A DNA stretch of 12,404 bases from an uncultured Oscillospiraceae bacterium (GTDB taxonomy: Bacteria > Bacillota > Clostridia > Oscillospirales > Acutalibacteraceae), in assembly GCA_900543305.1 (NCBI GenBank), contig UQQZ01000074.1, positions 1 through 12,404 on the forward strand. The letters run 5' to 3'. The position numbers were made by a program, and so were the translations under genes. The notes beneath the pieces are model-generated. The model had not been told where the DNA came from. It worked only from the letters and a program-made list of their open reading frames with translations, and made no database searches. This document shows positions 1-7,517 of this stretch, piece after piece; the stretch's first letter is position 1; every line of letters starts with the position of its first letter.

Positions 1-1
1 G

Positions 2-1114
2 GCTGCAAAGGGTGCGGCCAAGGCTACCATCGCGGCGGTGAAAGCCATCATTGCAGCCACCAAGGCGCTGATCGCGGCCATCGCCGCGGGCGGTTGGATT
101 GCCGTACTGGTGATTATTGTGATCTGCCTCATCGGTATGATTATTGGCTCCTGCTTTGGCATTTTCTTCTCCGGCGAGGATTCCGGCACCGGGCAGACCA
201 TGCAGACTGCCGTGCAGGAGATCAACGATGATTACCAGCAGCAGATCGACACCACAAAGGCCAACCTGTCCCATGACGTGCTGGAGATGTCCGGCTCCCG
301 CGCCGTCTGGCCGGAGGTGCTTGCCGTCTATGCCGTCAAGACGACCACCGACCCGGATAACCCCCAGGAGGTGGCCACCATTGACGACAGCAAGAAGGCC
401 ATCCTCACGGATATTTTCTGGGAGATGAACCAAATATCTTCCCGCACGGAAACCAGAACGGAAACGGTCATCACGGAAACCGATGACGGCAATGGCAATA
501 TCGTGGAGACGGAAACCACCGTCACCCAAACCTATCTGTATATCACCGTCAGCCACAAGACCGCCGAGGAAATGGCGGCGCAGTACGGGTTTGACGAGGA
601 ACAAAAGGAGCAACTTGCCGAGCTTTTGGCCGAGGAAAACCGTAGCCTGTGGAGCGCCGTTCTTTACGGCATTTACACCGAGGACGGGGCCATCGTCTCC
701 GTGGCGCTCTCCCAGGTAGGGAACGTGGGCGGCGAGCCGTACTGGAGCTGGTATGGTTTTTCCAGCCGCGTGGAATGGTGCGCCTGTTTCGTTTCCTGGT
801 GCGCCAACGAGTGCGGCTATATTGATACCGGCGTAATCCCCAAATACGCCGGGTGCGTCAATGGCGTACAGTGGTTCAAGGACAGGGGCCAATGGATGGA
901 CGGCTCCGCCGAACCGGCCCCCGGCATGATTATCTTCTTTGACTGGGATGATGAGAACGGGCAGGACGGGCTTTCCGACCATACTGGGATTGTGGAGAAG
1001 GTGGAGAACGGGCGCGTTTACACCATTGAAGGCAACTCCGGCGATTCCGTCCGGCAGAACAGTTATCCCGTGGGATATTATGAGGTGCTGGGCTATGGCT
1101 GCCCAGATTTTTAA
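2..1114 (+). CDS. CHAP-domain peptidoglycan hydrolase of an ICE conjugation module, 5'-truncated by the window
   Basis: The frame is open to the left edge (an Ala/Lys-rich AAKGAAKATIAAV stretch precedes the first possible start, GTG 38), so the true start probably lies upstream. Residues here are numbered from GTG 38. An Ala/Lys/Ile-rich juxtamembrane segment leads into one membrane helix (about 18-44), then a Thr/Glu-rich linker (about 135-165), then a C-terminal CHAP amidase/endopeptidase domain (about 222-345). The domain has the catalytic-type Cys248 in the WCACFVSW motif, His315 in SDHTGIV and Asn333 in EGN. Proteins of this build sit in the mating-pore region of Tn916/Tn1549-like conjugative elements and are thought to cut peptidoglycan locally so the transfer channel can cross the wall. 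It is the only transfer gene in view. The extracellular location is inferred from the helix. The family call is firm; which ICE lineage it belongs to is less certain. Confidence 0.88.
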   Translation, partial: AAKGAAKATIAAVKAIIAATKALIAAIAAGGWIAVLVIIVICLIGMIIGSCFGIFFSGEDSGTGQTMQTAVQEINDDYQQQIDTTKANLSHDVLEMSGSRAVWPEVLAVYAVKTTTDPDNPQEVATIDDSKKAILTDIFWEMNQISSRTETRTETVITETDDGNGNIVETETTVTQTYLYITVSHKTAEEMAAQYGFDEEQKEQLAELLAEENRSLWSAVLYGIYTEDGAIVSVALSQVGNVGGEPYWSWYGFSSRVEWCACFVSWCANECGYIDTGVIPKYAGCVNGVQWFKDRGQWMDGSAEPAPGMIIFFDWDDENGQDGLSDHTGIVEKVENGRVYTIEGNSGDSVRQNSYPVGYYEVLGYGCPDF

Positions 1115-1133
1115 CAACCTCAAAAAGAAGAAG

Positions 1134-1155
1134 CCCAGCCGCGCAGGCGGCTGGG
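1134..1155. other. GC-rich hairpin without a T-tract, probably a truncated terminator
   Basis: A perfect 9-bp stem CCCAGCCGC / GCGGCTGGG closes a GCAG loop, 19 bases after the CHAP stop. No T-run follows on the plus strand (TACATATC instead), although the left side is preceded by AAAAAGAAGAAG. On the minus strand the same stem would be followed by CTTCTTCTTTTT. The layout suits a once symmetric terminator whose right-hand T-rich flank has been replaced. Confidence 0.6.
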
Positions 1156-1260
1156 TACATATCTATAACTCAAATAGCTTTTTAGACTGAAATCGGGTAG
1201 ATACCAGCAACTCAATGTCATATTATTTCGTTTAATTTATGGCGAAGCAAAGAAAGACTA

Positions 1261-1289
1261 TTGACTTTTGCAGACTGCTGTGCTATATT
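1261..1289 (+). promoter_or_regulatory. Sigma-A promoter of the tetR-KTR operon
   Basis: The -35 TTGACT (1261-1266) and -10 TATATT (1284-1289) are separated by 17 bp, with a TGC extended -10 directly upstream of the -10. Predicted transcription starts near 1296, inside the palindromic operator, giving a leader of about 40 bases to the ATG at 1337. This is the best-formed promoter in the window. Confidence 0.85.
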
Positions 1290-1320
1290 AAAACCATTGG
1301 ATTGAAACCAATGGTTTTAA
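1288..1320. promoter_or_regulatory. TetR-type palindromic operator overlapping its own promoter
   Basis: Perfect 13-bp inverted repeats (TTAAAACCATTGG at 1288-1300, CCAATGGTTTTAA at 1308-1320) flank a 7-bp spacer. The site begins on the last bases of the -10 and covers the likely transcription start, the expected arrangement for autorepression by the adjacent TetR protein. Each half also contains a small palindrome, AAACCA-N-TGGTTT: exact at 1305-1317, one mismatch at 1291-1303. Two dimers 14 bp apart could therefore bind. The TetR assignment is inferred from position and symmetry. Confidence 0.82.
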
Positions 1321-1336
1321 ATGATGGAGGCACCCT

Positions 1337-1972
1337 ATGGCAAAGCGTGTAGCAGGAGTAACGGAAAAGCTGATGGAAGCAGCCAAGCAAGAATTTCTAA
1401 AAAATGGATATGAGCGAGCCTCCCTACAGACTATTGCGGAAAAGGCCGGCTCCAGCAAAGGAGCAATTTACATTCGCTACCCGGACAAAGAGAGCTTGTA
1501 TCGTTCCCTTGTACAGCCCGCCATGGATGATTTTTGTGGTATGATACAATCGGCGTTGCAGCAGTTTAACCAGTTGCCTGGAACCGAACAAACCAGTCAA
1601 ATGTATTCTTTCTCTGATCAATGGTTTTGGGATTCTGTGGACTATATCTACGATCATTTTGACGAGTTCAAGCTACTTTTGACCAGTGGAGAGAATAATA
1701 CATATCAGGAATTTCTCCACCGGATTGTGGAGCTGGATAACCAATGCACCATGCGCTATATTCAGGCATCCAGGAACGACGCAATCTCCAGTGGCCGTCT
1801 TACGCCGGAACTGGGCCATCTGCTGTCCAGCGCCTTTTATACCGGAATGTTCGAGGTGGTCATCCATGATATGCCAAAGGATCAGGCGGTTGAGCATATC
1901 CAAAGGATGCGGCGTTTCTACATCGCCGGGTGGAGATCTATCTTCTTCGGAGATGGAGGTGAAAACCATTGA
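1337..1972 (+). CDS. TetR/AcrR-family transcriptional regulator
   Basis: A one-component repressor of 211 aa, a normal length for TetR proteins. The N-terminal helix-turn-helix is typical: residues about 8-25 form helix 1 (EKLMEAAKQEFLKNGY) and about 29-48 form the HTH proper (SLQTIAEKAGSSKGAIYIRY), followed by the usual FPDKESL-like segment, here YPDKESLY. The ligand-binding C-terminal half (about 60-205) is family-variable and gives no substrate. The ATG start has GGAGG at 1326-1330, 6 bases upstream. It lies directly downstream of a palindrome covering its own promoter, so autoregulation is likely. Its stop overlaps the TTG start of the KTR gene. It could also affect the downstream transporter operon by read-through, but no second copy of its palindrome is seen there. 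Confidence 0.93.
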   Translation: MAKRVAGVTEKLMEAAKQEFLKNGYERASLQTIAEKAGSSKGAIYIRYPDKESLYRSLVQPAMDDFCGMIQSALQQFNQLPGTEQTSQMYSFSDQWFWDSVDYIYDHFDEFKLLLTSGENNTYQEFLHRIVELDNQCTMRYIQASRNDAISSGRLTPELGHLLSSAFYTGMFEVVIHDMPKDQAVEHIQRMRRFYIAGWRSIFFGDGGENH

Positions 1973-2166
1973 ACGGGTGGATTGATAGGTATGGCTGGAT
2001 TCACTGTCCTACCTGCGGCAACAAAACCCGCACGAAAGTAAATCCGGATACTGTTCTCAAACGCTTTCCGCTATTTTGTCCTAAATGCGGAAAAGAACAC
2101 ATCGTGGATGTGCAGGGACAAAACATTATATTATCAGAGCCAGACGCCAAGACGCAGAGCCGATGA
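1969..2166 (+). CDS. Cysteine-rich KTR-domain zinc-ribbon protein
   Basis: A 65-aa protein with two CxxC knuckles (CPTCGNKTRTKV and CPKCGKEH) about 22 residues apart, a classic zinc-ribbon layout. The first knuckle runs into the KTR motif that names the Cys_rich_KTR family of Firmicutes mobile elements. The start is TTG 1969, overlapping the tetR stop as TTGA; GGAGGT at 1955-1960 supports it and there is no better in-frame ATG. Translation is therefore coupled to the TetR gene. No biochemical role is established for the family that I know of; a small nucleic-acid-binding or regulatory accessory is a guess. Its last codons form the start of the terminator stem. Confidence 0.85.
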   Translation: MNGWIDRYGWIHCPTCGNKTRTKVNPDTVLKRFPLFCPKCGKEHIVDVQGQNIILSEPDAKTQSR

Positions 2167-2200
2167 TTTACAGGATAAATCCTGTGGATTGTCGGCTTTT
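2159..2200 (+). terminator. Intrinsic terminator after the KTR gene
   Basis: A 17-bp stem running from GCCGA (2159-2163) to TCGGC (2192-2196) includes the inner pairing ACAGGA/TCCTGT. All intervening positions pair if four G-U wobbles are allowed. The loop is TAAA (2176-2179), followed by TTTT and another T-rich stretch. The stem starts inside the KTR coding sequence. It separates the tetR-KTR transcript from the transporter operon, though partial read-through could still feed that operon. Confidence 0.75.
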
Positions 2201-2215
2201 ACTTTTGGTCAGCGG

Positions 2216-2234
2216 TTAGGTTTCGCTAACTTAA
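2216..2234. promoter_or_regulatory. DtxR/IdeR-like iron box upstream of the transporter operon
   Basis: TTAGGTTTCGCTAACTTAA matches the classical 19-bp DtxR/IdeR operator consensus TTAGGTTAGSCTAACCTAA (recalled, not looked up) at 16 of 19 positions. The right half CTAACTTAA differs by one base from the ideal half-site and the left half TTAGGTTTC by two. It ends at the ribosome binding site of the first ABC gene. A DtxR-family gene sits at the far end of the same operon, making it the natural ligand. The consensus comes mainly from actinobacteria, so a clostridial regulator might prefer a variant. The same bases could form a short RNA hairpin (GTTAG/CTAAC, 2215-2230). I see no convincing promoter for this operon: a weak TTTTGG-N18-TAACTT (2203-2232) would start transcription inside the ribosome binding site. 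Confidence 0.6.
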
Positions 2235-2247
2235 AGGAGGGAATTAT

Positions 2248-4008
2248 ATGCAGCGACAAAAAGATTCTGTAAATTTGATGACATTCATTAAACCGCATCA
2301 ATCAGGCTTTTTGCTCTCTATTATTCTTGCTGTTATCAGCGTCACAAGTGGTATCGTGCCATATTTCGCTGTGGCAAGGATCGTAAATCTGCTGATTGGA
2401 GGTGAAACGAATTTTTCTGCTTATTTAACATGGGGAATTGTTGCCCTTATAGCTTATCTGATGAAGTCTGTTTTTCATGGGCTCTCTACCAGATGTTCCC
2501 ACGAAGCGACATTCCATGTGCTTTCAGAAATACGACAGGCGATTGCGGATAAATTAACGCGTGTTTCTATGGGATATTTGACGGATACACCTTCGGGACG
2601 GCTGAAAACAACAATGGTAGAGCGTGTAGAGCAAATGGAAGTCCCTCTGGCACATATCATCCCGGAAATGACTTCTAACCTGCTTGTCCCCATCGCCATC
2701 ATTATTTACCTGTTTGTATTGGATTGGAGAATGGCACTGGTATCCCTGATTACGATACCCATCGGAATGCTCTGTTACATGGCCCAGATGAAGGAATACC
2801 CTAAAAAATATGGTGCTGTTGTTCAGGCAAGTAAGTATATGAGCGCCACCACTGTGGAGTACATCAATGGGATTGAGGTCATCAAGGCGTTCAATCAAAG
2901 TGCTGCTTCCTATGGAAAGTTTACACAGGCTGTCCGCCAGAGCGTGGATCTCATGCTGGACTGGATGAAATCCACCCAGGGCTATTCTGCTCTGATGATG
3001 ACGATTTGGCCGGCTGTATTGATTGGTGTATTACCCGTTGGATGCTTGTTCTATATGAACGGCTCTTTGTCTGCTCCGGACTTTATTACCATTGCCATTC
3101 TGTCTCTTGGCATTATGGGGCCGCTGGTTGCAGCTATTTTTTTGACGGATGATTTTTCTAAAATTGCTACTATCACCGGAGAAATTACTGCCGTATTGTC
3201 CGAGCCTGACCTGGATCGTCCGTCCCAGCGGAAAAATCTCAAAGGATTGGATATTTCTCTGCGGGATGTGACTTTTGCTTATAAGGATACGCAAGTTCTG
3301 AACGGCATCACCCTGGACATCAAGCAAGGAACCACAACGGCATTGGTAGGGCCTTCTGGCTCTGGTAAATCCACGATTGCGAAACTTATCGCCTCTTATT
3401 GGGATGTTGGAGACGGGCATATCACCATTGGAGGTGTTGACGCAAAAGAACTTCCTCCAGAGCAGGTAATGGATTTGATTGGTTATGTATCCCAGGATAA
3501 TTTTCTGTTCAATTTGTCCGTCCGTGAGAATATCCGCATGGGCAGGCCAGAGGCAACGGATGCTGAAGTCGAGGCGGTGGCAAAAGCTGCGGGCTGTCAT
3601 GAGTTTATCATGGGTCTGGATCACGGGTATGAAACTGTAGTAGGCGGCGCAGGTGGACACCTCTCCGGTGGAGAGCGCCAGCGGGTCGCTATTGCACGGG
3701 CCATGATGAAAAATGCACCCATTGTTATCTTAGACGAGGCAACTTCTTACACAGACCCGGAAAATGAGGCGGTCATTCAGGATGCCATAGGGCGGCTAAC
3801 TCATGGAAAGACACTCATTGTGATCGCCCATCGCCTGTCCACCATTACTGGGGCGGAACAAATTGCTGTGGTAGATCACGGAAAGATTTTGGACTCCGGA
3901 ACGCATGGAGAACTGTTGGATCGGTGTCCGCTATATCAGCAAATGTGGGCGGCTCACACGCAGGCGCGAGACAACGATCAGATGGAAGGAGGTGCGGCGT
4001 ATGTTTGA
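2248..4008 (+). CDS. Exporter-fold ABC half-transporter A (ATPase + permease), metallophore-type candidate
   Basis: A 586-aa half-transporter: an N-terminal membrane domain of about six helices (about 20-310), then an ATPase domain (about 335-575). ATPase motifs are intact: Walker A GPSGSGKST (368-376), Q-loop Gln416, signature LSGGERQR (472-479), Walker B IVILDE (492-497) and switch His528. AAAGGAGGG at 2233-2241 fixes the ATG start. It overlaps the next gene by 8 bp, so the two almost certainly form a heterodimer. Such tandem pairs include drug exporters, but also the siderophore importers YbtPQ and IrtAB. Placement in one operon with a Nik/Opp importer, behind an iron box and with a DtxR-family gene, favours the metallophore option, either import or chelator recycling. 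Sequence alone cannot settle direction or cargo. Confidence 0.9.
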   Translation: MQRQKDSVNLMTFIKPHQSGFLLSIILAVISVTSGIVPYFAVARIVNLLIGGETNFSAYLTWGIVALIAYLMKSVFHGLSTRCSHEATFHVLSEIRQAIADKLTRVSMGYLTDTPSGRLKTTMVERVEQMEVPLAHIIPEMTSNLLVPIAIIIYLFVLDWRMALVSLITIPIGMLCYMAQMKEYPKKYGAVVQASKYMSATTVEYINGIEVIKAFNQSAASYGKFTQAVRQSVDLMLDWMKSTQGYSALMMTIWPAVLIGVLPVGCLFYMNGSLSAPDFITIAILSLGIMGPLVAAIFLTDDFSKIATITGEITAVLSEPDLDRPSQRKNLKGLDISLRDVTFAYKDTQVLNGITLDIKQGTTTALVGPSGSGKSTIAKLIASYWDVGDGHITIGGVDAKELPPEQVMDLIGYVSQDNFLFNLSVRENIRMGRPEATDAEVEAVAKAAGCHEFIMGLDHGYETVVGGAGGHLSGGERQRVAIARAMMKNAPIVILDEATSYTDPENEAVIQDAIGRLTHGKTLIVIAHRLSTITGAEQIAVVDHGKILDSGTHGELLDRCPLYQQMWAAHTQARDNDQMEGGAAYV

Positions 4009-5764
4009 CGCATATAAACGGTTCTTTCGATTTTCCGGGACAGAGAAAAGTACCTGGTATAAAGGTATGGCCTTTGAACTGCTGCGGAGCATCTTTGAAG
4101 CGTTACAATTTGTCGCTCTATTGATCGTGCTACGGGCGTTGGTGGAACAGAATATAACCGGGGCCACCGCATGGACAGCTTTGGGAATTATGGTGGTTAG
4201 TGTGGCTGGTGCCGCGCTCTGCTGGTATCTGGCCCACAATAGCGAAGGACACGCTAACTACCGAATGTGCGGAGAAAAGCGTATTCACATCGGTGAACGC
4301 ATGAAATATATGCCGATGGGTTATTTCAACGCGCAGAGCCTGGGCAGTCTTACTGCGGCAGCAACCTCCACAATGTCCGATTTGGAGAGTATGTCTTTCG
4401 CAGTGATTGCCCGGACAGTTGTGGGTATGATTCGTACTGCGGTTTTTTCTCTGGCGATCATGTGCTTCGACTGGAGAATCGGTCTTGTGTTCTTTGTTGG
4501 GACGCTGCTGTTCCTTTGGGTCAATTCTCGACTGCTTAAGAAATCCCGTGAGCTTTCCCCAGGACGATTGGCTGCACAGACTAAATTGGTGGATGCTGTG
4601 CTGGAATACATCCAGGGTATGAGTGTGGTGCGCGCTTTCCACGGGGATAAAGCGGCAAAACAAACTCTAAACAATACCATCAAAGAAACAGAAAATCAAA
4701 ACTTCAAATTGGAGCGCAAACGCATCCCCTACAACGTGCTGGAGCAGGTTGTTTTGCGCGTTACTTCTGTATTGGCAATCCTGCTTTCCATCTGGCTTTT
4801 CCTGCAAGGGAATATGTCGCTGTTCACCTGTTTGATGATGGTGGTATCTGCGTTCCTGGTATACAGCGAATTGGAATCGGCTGGTGAGATGTTCTTTATG
4901 CTACCGATGATTGATGCTTCCATTGACCGGGTAGAGGAAATTGATCGGGCACCCAGGATGGACGAGAGCGGCTCGGTTCAGGTGCCGAAAAGCCATGATA
5001 TTTCATTTGACCATGTGGATTTCTCCTATGGAGATCGGAAAATCATTGATGATGTGAGCTTCACCATTCCAGAAGGCACGACTACCGCTATTGTGGGGCC
5101 CTCCGGTTCCGGCAAAACAACGCTTACCAGCCTTATGGCCCGGTTCTGGGATGTGAAAAAAGGCTCCGTGAAATTGGGCGGCATTGATGTAAAAGACTAT
5201 TCGCTGGACAGTTTGATGAGCAATTTCAGTATGGTTTTTCAGAATGTGTATTTGTTCAACGACAGTATTGAAAATAACATCAAGTTTGGTAAGCCGGAGG
5301 CGAGCCATGAAGAAGTGGTGGCTGCGGCAAAAGCTGCCCGCTGCCATGATTTTATTATGGCGTTGCCTGATGGCTATGACACAGTGATTGGTGAAGGAGG
5401 AGCCACAATATCTGGCGGTGAACGTCAGCGGCTTTCCATAGCCAGAGCCATGCTGAAGGATGCTCCCGTTGTCATCTTGGATGAAGCTACCGCAAATGTT
5501 GACCCGGAGAATGAGGCGGAGCTTCAAGCGGCCATTGAAGCATTAACCGGAGGCAAGACCATTATTATGATCGCCCATCGCCTGAAAACGGTGCGCCATG
5601 CAAACCAGATTTTAGTGGTGGATCACGGAAAGATTGTTCAGCATGGCACCCACGAAGAATTGATAAAGCAGGGCGGGATCTATGGAGATTTTGTCCATTC
5701 CCGGAAATCGGCAGAATCGTGGCGCATTACTGATCCGAGAAAAGGCGAGGCCAATGGAAAATGA
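4001..5764 (+). CDS. Exporter-fold ABC half-transporter B (ATPase + permease), partner of the preceding gene
   Basis: A 587-aa half-transporter starting at ATG 4001, with AAGGAGGT at 3986-3993 giving ideal spacing; a longer open frame from 3905 runs inside the previous gene and is not the start. The membrane domain covers about 15-310 and the ATPase about 330-575. Walker A is GPSGSGKTT (366-374), Q-loop Gln414, signature SGGERQR (471-477), Walker B VILDE (491-495) and switch His526, so both nucleotide sites of a heterodimer look active. The D-loop region reads ANVDPENE here and SYTDPENE in the partner. The last ATG of the gene begins the permease gene (ATGA overlap at 5761), tying the pair to the Nik-type importer translationally. 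Role as in the partner entry; a multidrug exporter is the main alternative. Confidence 0.9.
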   Translation: MFDAYKRFFRFSGTEKSTWYKGMAFELLRSIFEALQFVALLIVLRALVEQNITGATAWTALGIMVVSVAGAALCWYLAHNSEGHANYRMCGEKRIHIGERMKYMPMGYFNAQSLGSLTAAATSTMSDLESMSFAVIARTVVGMIRTAVFSLAIMCFDWRIGLVFFVGTLLFLWVNSRLLKKSRELSPGRLAAQTKLVDAVLEYIQGMSVVRAFHGDKAAKQTLNNTIKETENQNFKLERKRIPYNVLEQVVLRVTSVLAILLSIWLFLQGNMSLFTCLMMVVSAFLVYSELESAGEMFFMLPMIDASIDRVEEIDRAPRMDESGSVQVPKSHDISFDHVDFSYGDRKIIDDVSFTIPEGTTTAIVGPSGSGKTTLTSLMARFWDVKKGSVKLGGIDVKDYSLDSLMSNFSMVFQNVYLFNDSIENNIKFGKPEASHEEVVAAAKAARCHDFIMALPDGYDTVIGEGGATISGGERQRLSIARAMLKDAPVVILDEATANVDPENEAELQAAIEALTGGKTIIMIAHRLKTVRHANQILVVDHGKIVQHGTHEELIKQGGIYGDFVHSRKSAESWRITDPRKGEANGK

Positions 5765-6699
5765 TAGGGAAAAAAGTACTCACTAAAATTGTATTACTTT
5801 TGATTGTCTTGTTTGGGGTAACCATTCTGACCTTTGTCTACACAAACCTCTCCCCTGTAGATGCGGCTGAGGCATTGGCTGTGCGTCGTTACAGTCGGCC
5901 AACCGCGGAGCAGATTGAATTAGTGCGGGAAGAACTTGGCCTTGACAAACCTATCCTCCAGCAATATGGCTCTTGGTTGTGGAATGCCCTGCACGGTGAT
6001 TTTGGAAACTCATACAACACGGGACGTTCCATTGTGGAGGAACTGGCGGCATCCATACAGCCAACTTTGATTATGGCTGTGTTAGCACTTTTGTTTAGTA
6101 CGGTAATCTGTATTCCCCTTGGAGTTTTATCTGCCAGCAGAAAAGGAGGTTTAGCGGATAAAAGCATCTACCTGTTCGGAATTATTTGTATGTCACTTCC
6201 AAATTACTGGATCGGTTTCATGCTTTTACTTGCTTTTGCTGTGTATCTCCCTATTTTCAGCATTATGGGGGCAGACAGTCTGAAAGATTTTGTTCTTCCG
6301 GCTCTGGCATTGGCTATCCCTACGTCGGCAGGAACTATTCGGGTATTTCGTTCTTCCCTGTTAGATGGATATAACAGTGATTTTGTATTATATGCAAGGG
6401 CACGGGGAGTATCAGAATGGAAAATTGCAAACATGGTAAGCCGTTTTGCGTTACCTCCGTTAATTACCATGCTGGCGCAGAGCTTTGGGTTTATGATTGC
6501 AGGCAGTTCTATGGTGGAGAGTGTGTTCTCCATTCCGGGTCTCGGTTCCATGTTGGTGACAGCATTAAACGCCAGGGATACCATAACAATCAACGCGTGT
6601 GTATTGCTCACTGCCGTTATCTTTGTCTTGGTCAATTTCCTTGCAGACTGCCTGAACACATTGTTGAATCCTCAAAGCCAGATGGGAGGAAGATCATGA
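5761..6699 (+). CDS. Nickel/peptide-type ABC importer permease, NikB/DppB-like
   Basis: A 312-aa inner-membrane permease of the DppB/NikB/OppB family. The N-terminal helix (about 7-28) is followed by the typical extracellular segment containing ELGLDKPILQQYGSWL, then about five more helices. The cytoplasmic coupling loop that docks on the ATPase carries the EAA-type motif ARARGVS (212-218). The hallmark SVFSIPGLG lies near the C-terminus, at about 257-265. It starts by ATGA overlap with the preceding ABC stop. Together with the next permease it should form the translocation path for ligand delivered by the lipoprotein at 9097. The family cannot be resolved to nickel, peptide or metal-chelate from this subunit alone; the binding protein points towards Nik/Cnt. 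Confidence 0.9.
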   Translation: MIGKKVLTKIVLLLIVLFGVTILTFVYTNLSPVDAAEALAVRRYSRPTAEQIELVREELGLDKPILQQYGSWLWNALHGDFGNSYNTGRSIVEELAASIQPTLIMAVLALLFSTVICIPLGVLSASRKGGLADKSIYLFGIICMSLPNYWIGFMLLLAFAVYLPIFSIMGADSLKDFVLPALALAIPTSAGTIRVFRSSLLDGYNSDFVLYARARGVSEWKIANMVSRFALPPLITMLAQSFGFMIAGSSMVESVFSIPGLGSMLVTALNARDTITINACVLLTAVIFVLVNFLADCLNTLLNPQSQMGGRS

Positions 6700-7517
6700 T
6701 TCGTAAAATTATCCACAGCCCTCAGGCTTTAATTGGACTTGCCATGATGCTGATTGTTTTTCTGGTGATGGTGTTTGCCCCTTTTTTGGCACCTAATGAT
6801 CCTATGCAACTGAATGTGGCCCATAGTTTTGCTCCGCCAGATACACAATATCCACTTGGGACAGATGAGCTTGGACGATGCGTTTTGTCTCGCTTAATTT
6901 ACGGAGCCAGGGAATCTTTGAGTATTGCGCTTCCTACTTTGCTGCTATTGGCTATTATCAGTACCGTCATTGCAACCTTATGTGCTTATCTTGGCGGTAT
7001 TGTGGATCGGGTATTTGAGGTGGTATCCAATATTTTTATGGCATTTCCGCCATTCCTCGTGGCAATTACTTTGGTAGGGCTTTTTGAGTCCAAAGTAACC
7101 AGCATCATTCTTTCCATTGTGATTGCTATGTGGGTGTGGAATGCGAGGGTGGTTCGCACCCATGTACTCCGAGAACGGAGTCAACCGTATGTCATCACCT
7201 GTAGAATGTCCGGGTGCTCAGAACTGCGCATTGTGTTCCGGCATATCATTCCGAATATTCTGCCACATTTGTTAGTGATATATAGCACAGGATTGTCCTC
7301 CATTATCATTATGATCTCCAGCTATGCTTTCTTGGGCTTGGGATTGGAGACCGGCACGGCAGAGTGGGGCGCAATGTTTGTGAACGCCAATAAACTAATG
7401 TTTAGCCATCCGGAACTGCTGGTCTATCCAGGTCTGTGCATTTTATTTGCCGCGGCTGGATTCAATTTATTCGGGGAGGCCCTGCGAGACCTCTGTGCTC
7501 CAAAGGAGGGATCATGA
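6696..7517 (+). CDS. Nickel/peptide-type ABC importer permease, NikC/DppC-like
   Basis: A 273-aa partner permease. ATG 6696 overlaps the previous stop as ATGA and has GGGAGGA at 6684-6690; the longer frame opening at 6417 lies inside the neighbour. It opens with a cytoplasmic tail and helix (about 11-31), then the LAPNDP segment and the FAPPDTQYPLGTDELGR motif (about 45-61) found in DppC/NikC proteins. Family landmarks continue with FMAFPPFLVAITLVG, EWGAMF and NLFGEALRD at the C-terminus. In the coupling loop the usual first Ala of the A-x-x-x-G motif is Cys169 (CRMSG, 169-173), a mild departure. It heterodimerises with the NikB-like protein. Confidence 0.9.
   Translation: MIRKIIHSPQALIGLAMMLIVFLVMVFAPFLAPNDPMQLNVAHSFAPPDTQYPLGTDELGRCVLSRLIYGARESLSIALPTLLLLAIISTVIATLCAYLGGIVDRVFEVVSNIFMAFPPFLVAITLVGLFESKVTSIILSIVIAMWVWNARVVRTHVLRERSQPYVITCRMSGCSELRIVFRHIIPNILPHLLVIYSTGLSSIIIMISSYAFLGLGLETGTAEWGAMFVNANKLMFSHPELLVYPGLCILFAAAGFNLFGEALRDLCAPKEGS

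Noticed and set aside
3031..3660. 209-codon antisense open frame under the first half-transporter
   Set aside because: It mirrors conserved ATPase-domain sequence, has no family resemblance and no supporting start signals; a coding shadow.
3905..4000. Upstream extension of the second half-transporter frame
   Set aside because: It lies within the first half-transporter in another frame; AAGGAGGT at 3986-3993 is placed for ATG 4001.
4130..4663. 177-codon antisense open frame under the second half-transporter
   Set aside because: His/Ser/Thr-rich translation typical of the reverse of a membrane-protein gene; no independent support.
6417..6695. Longer frame for the NikC-like permease
   Set aside because: It overlaps the NikB-like gene and lacks a ribosome binding site; ATG 6696 with GGGAGGA gives the family-typical N-terminus.
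7436..7513. Longer frame for the NikD-like ATPase
   Set aside because: It is inside the NikC-like gene; the conserved protein begins at ATG 7514 or 7517 after AAAGGAGGG.
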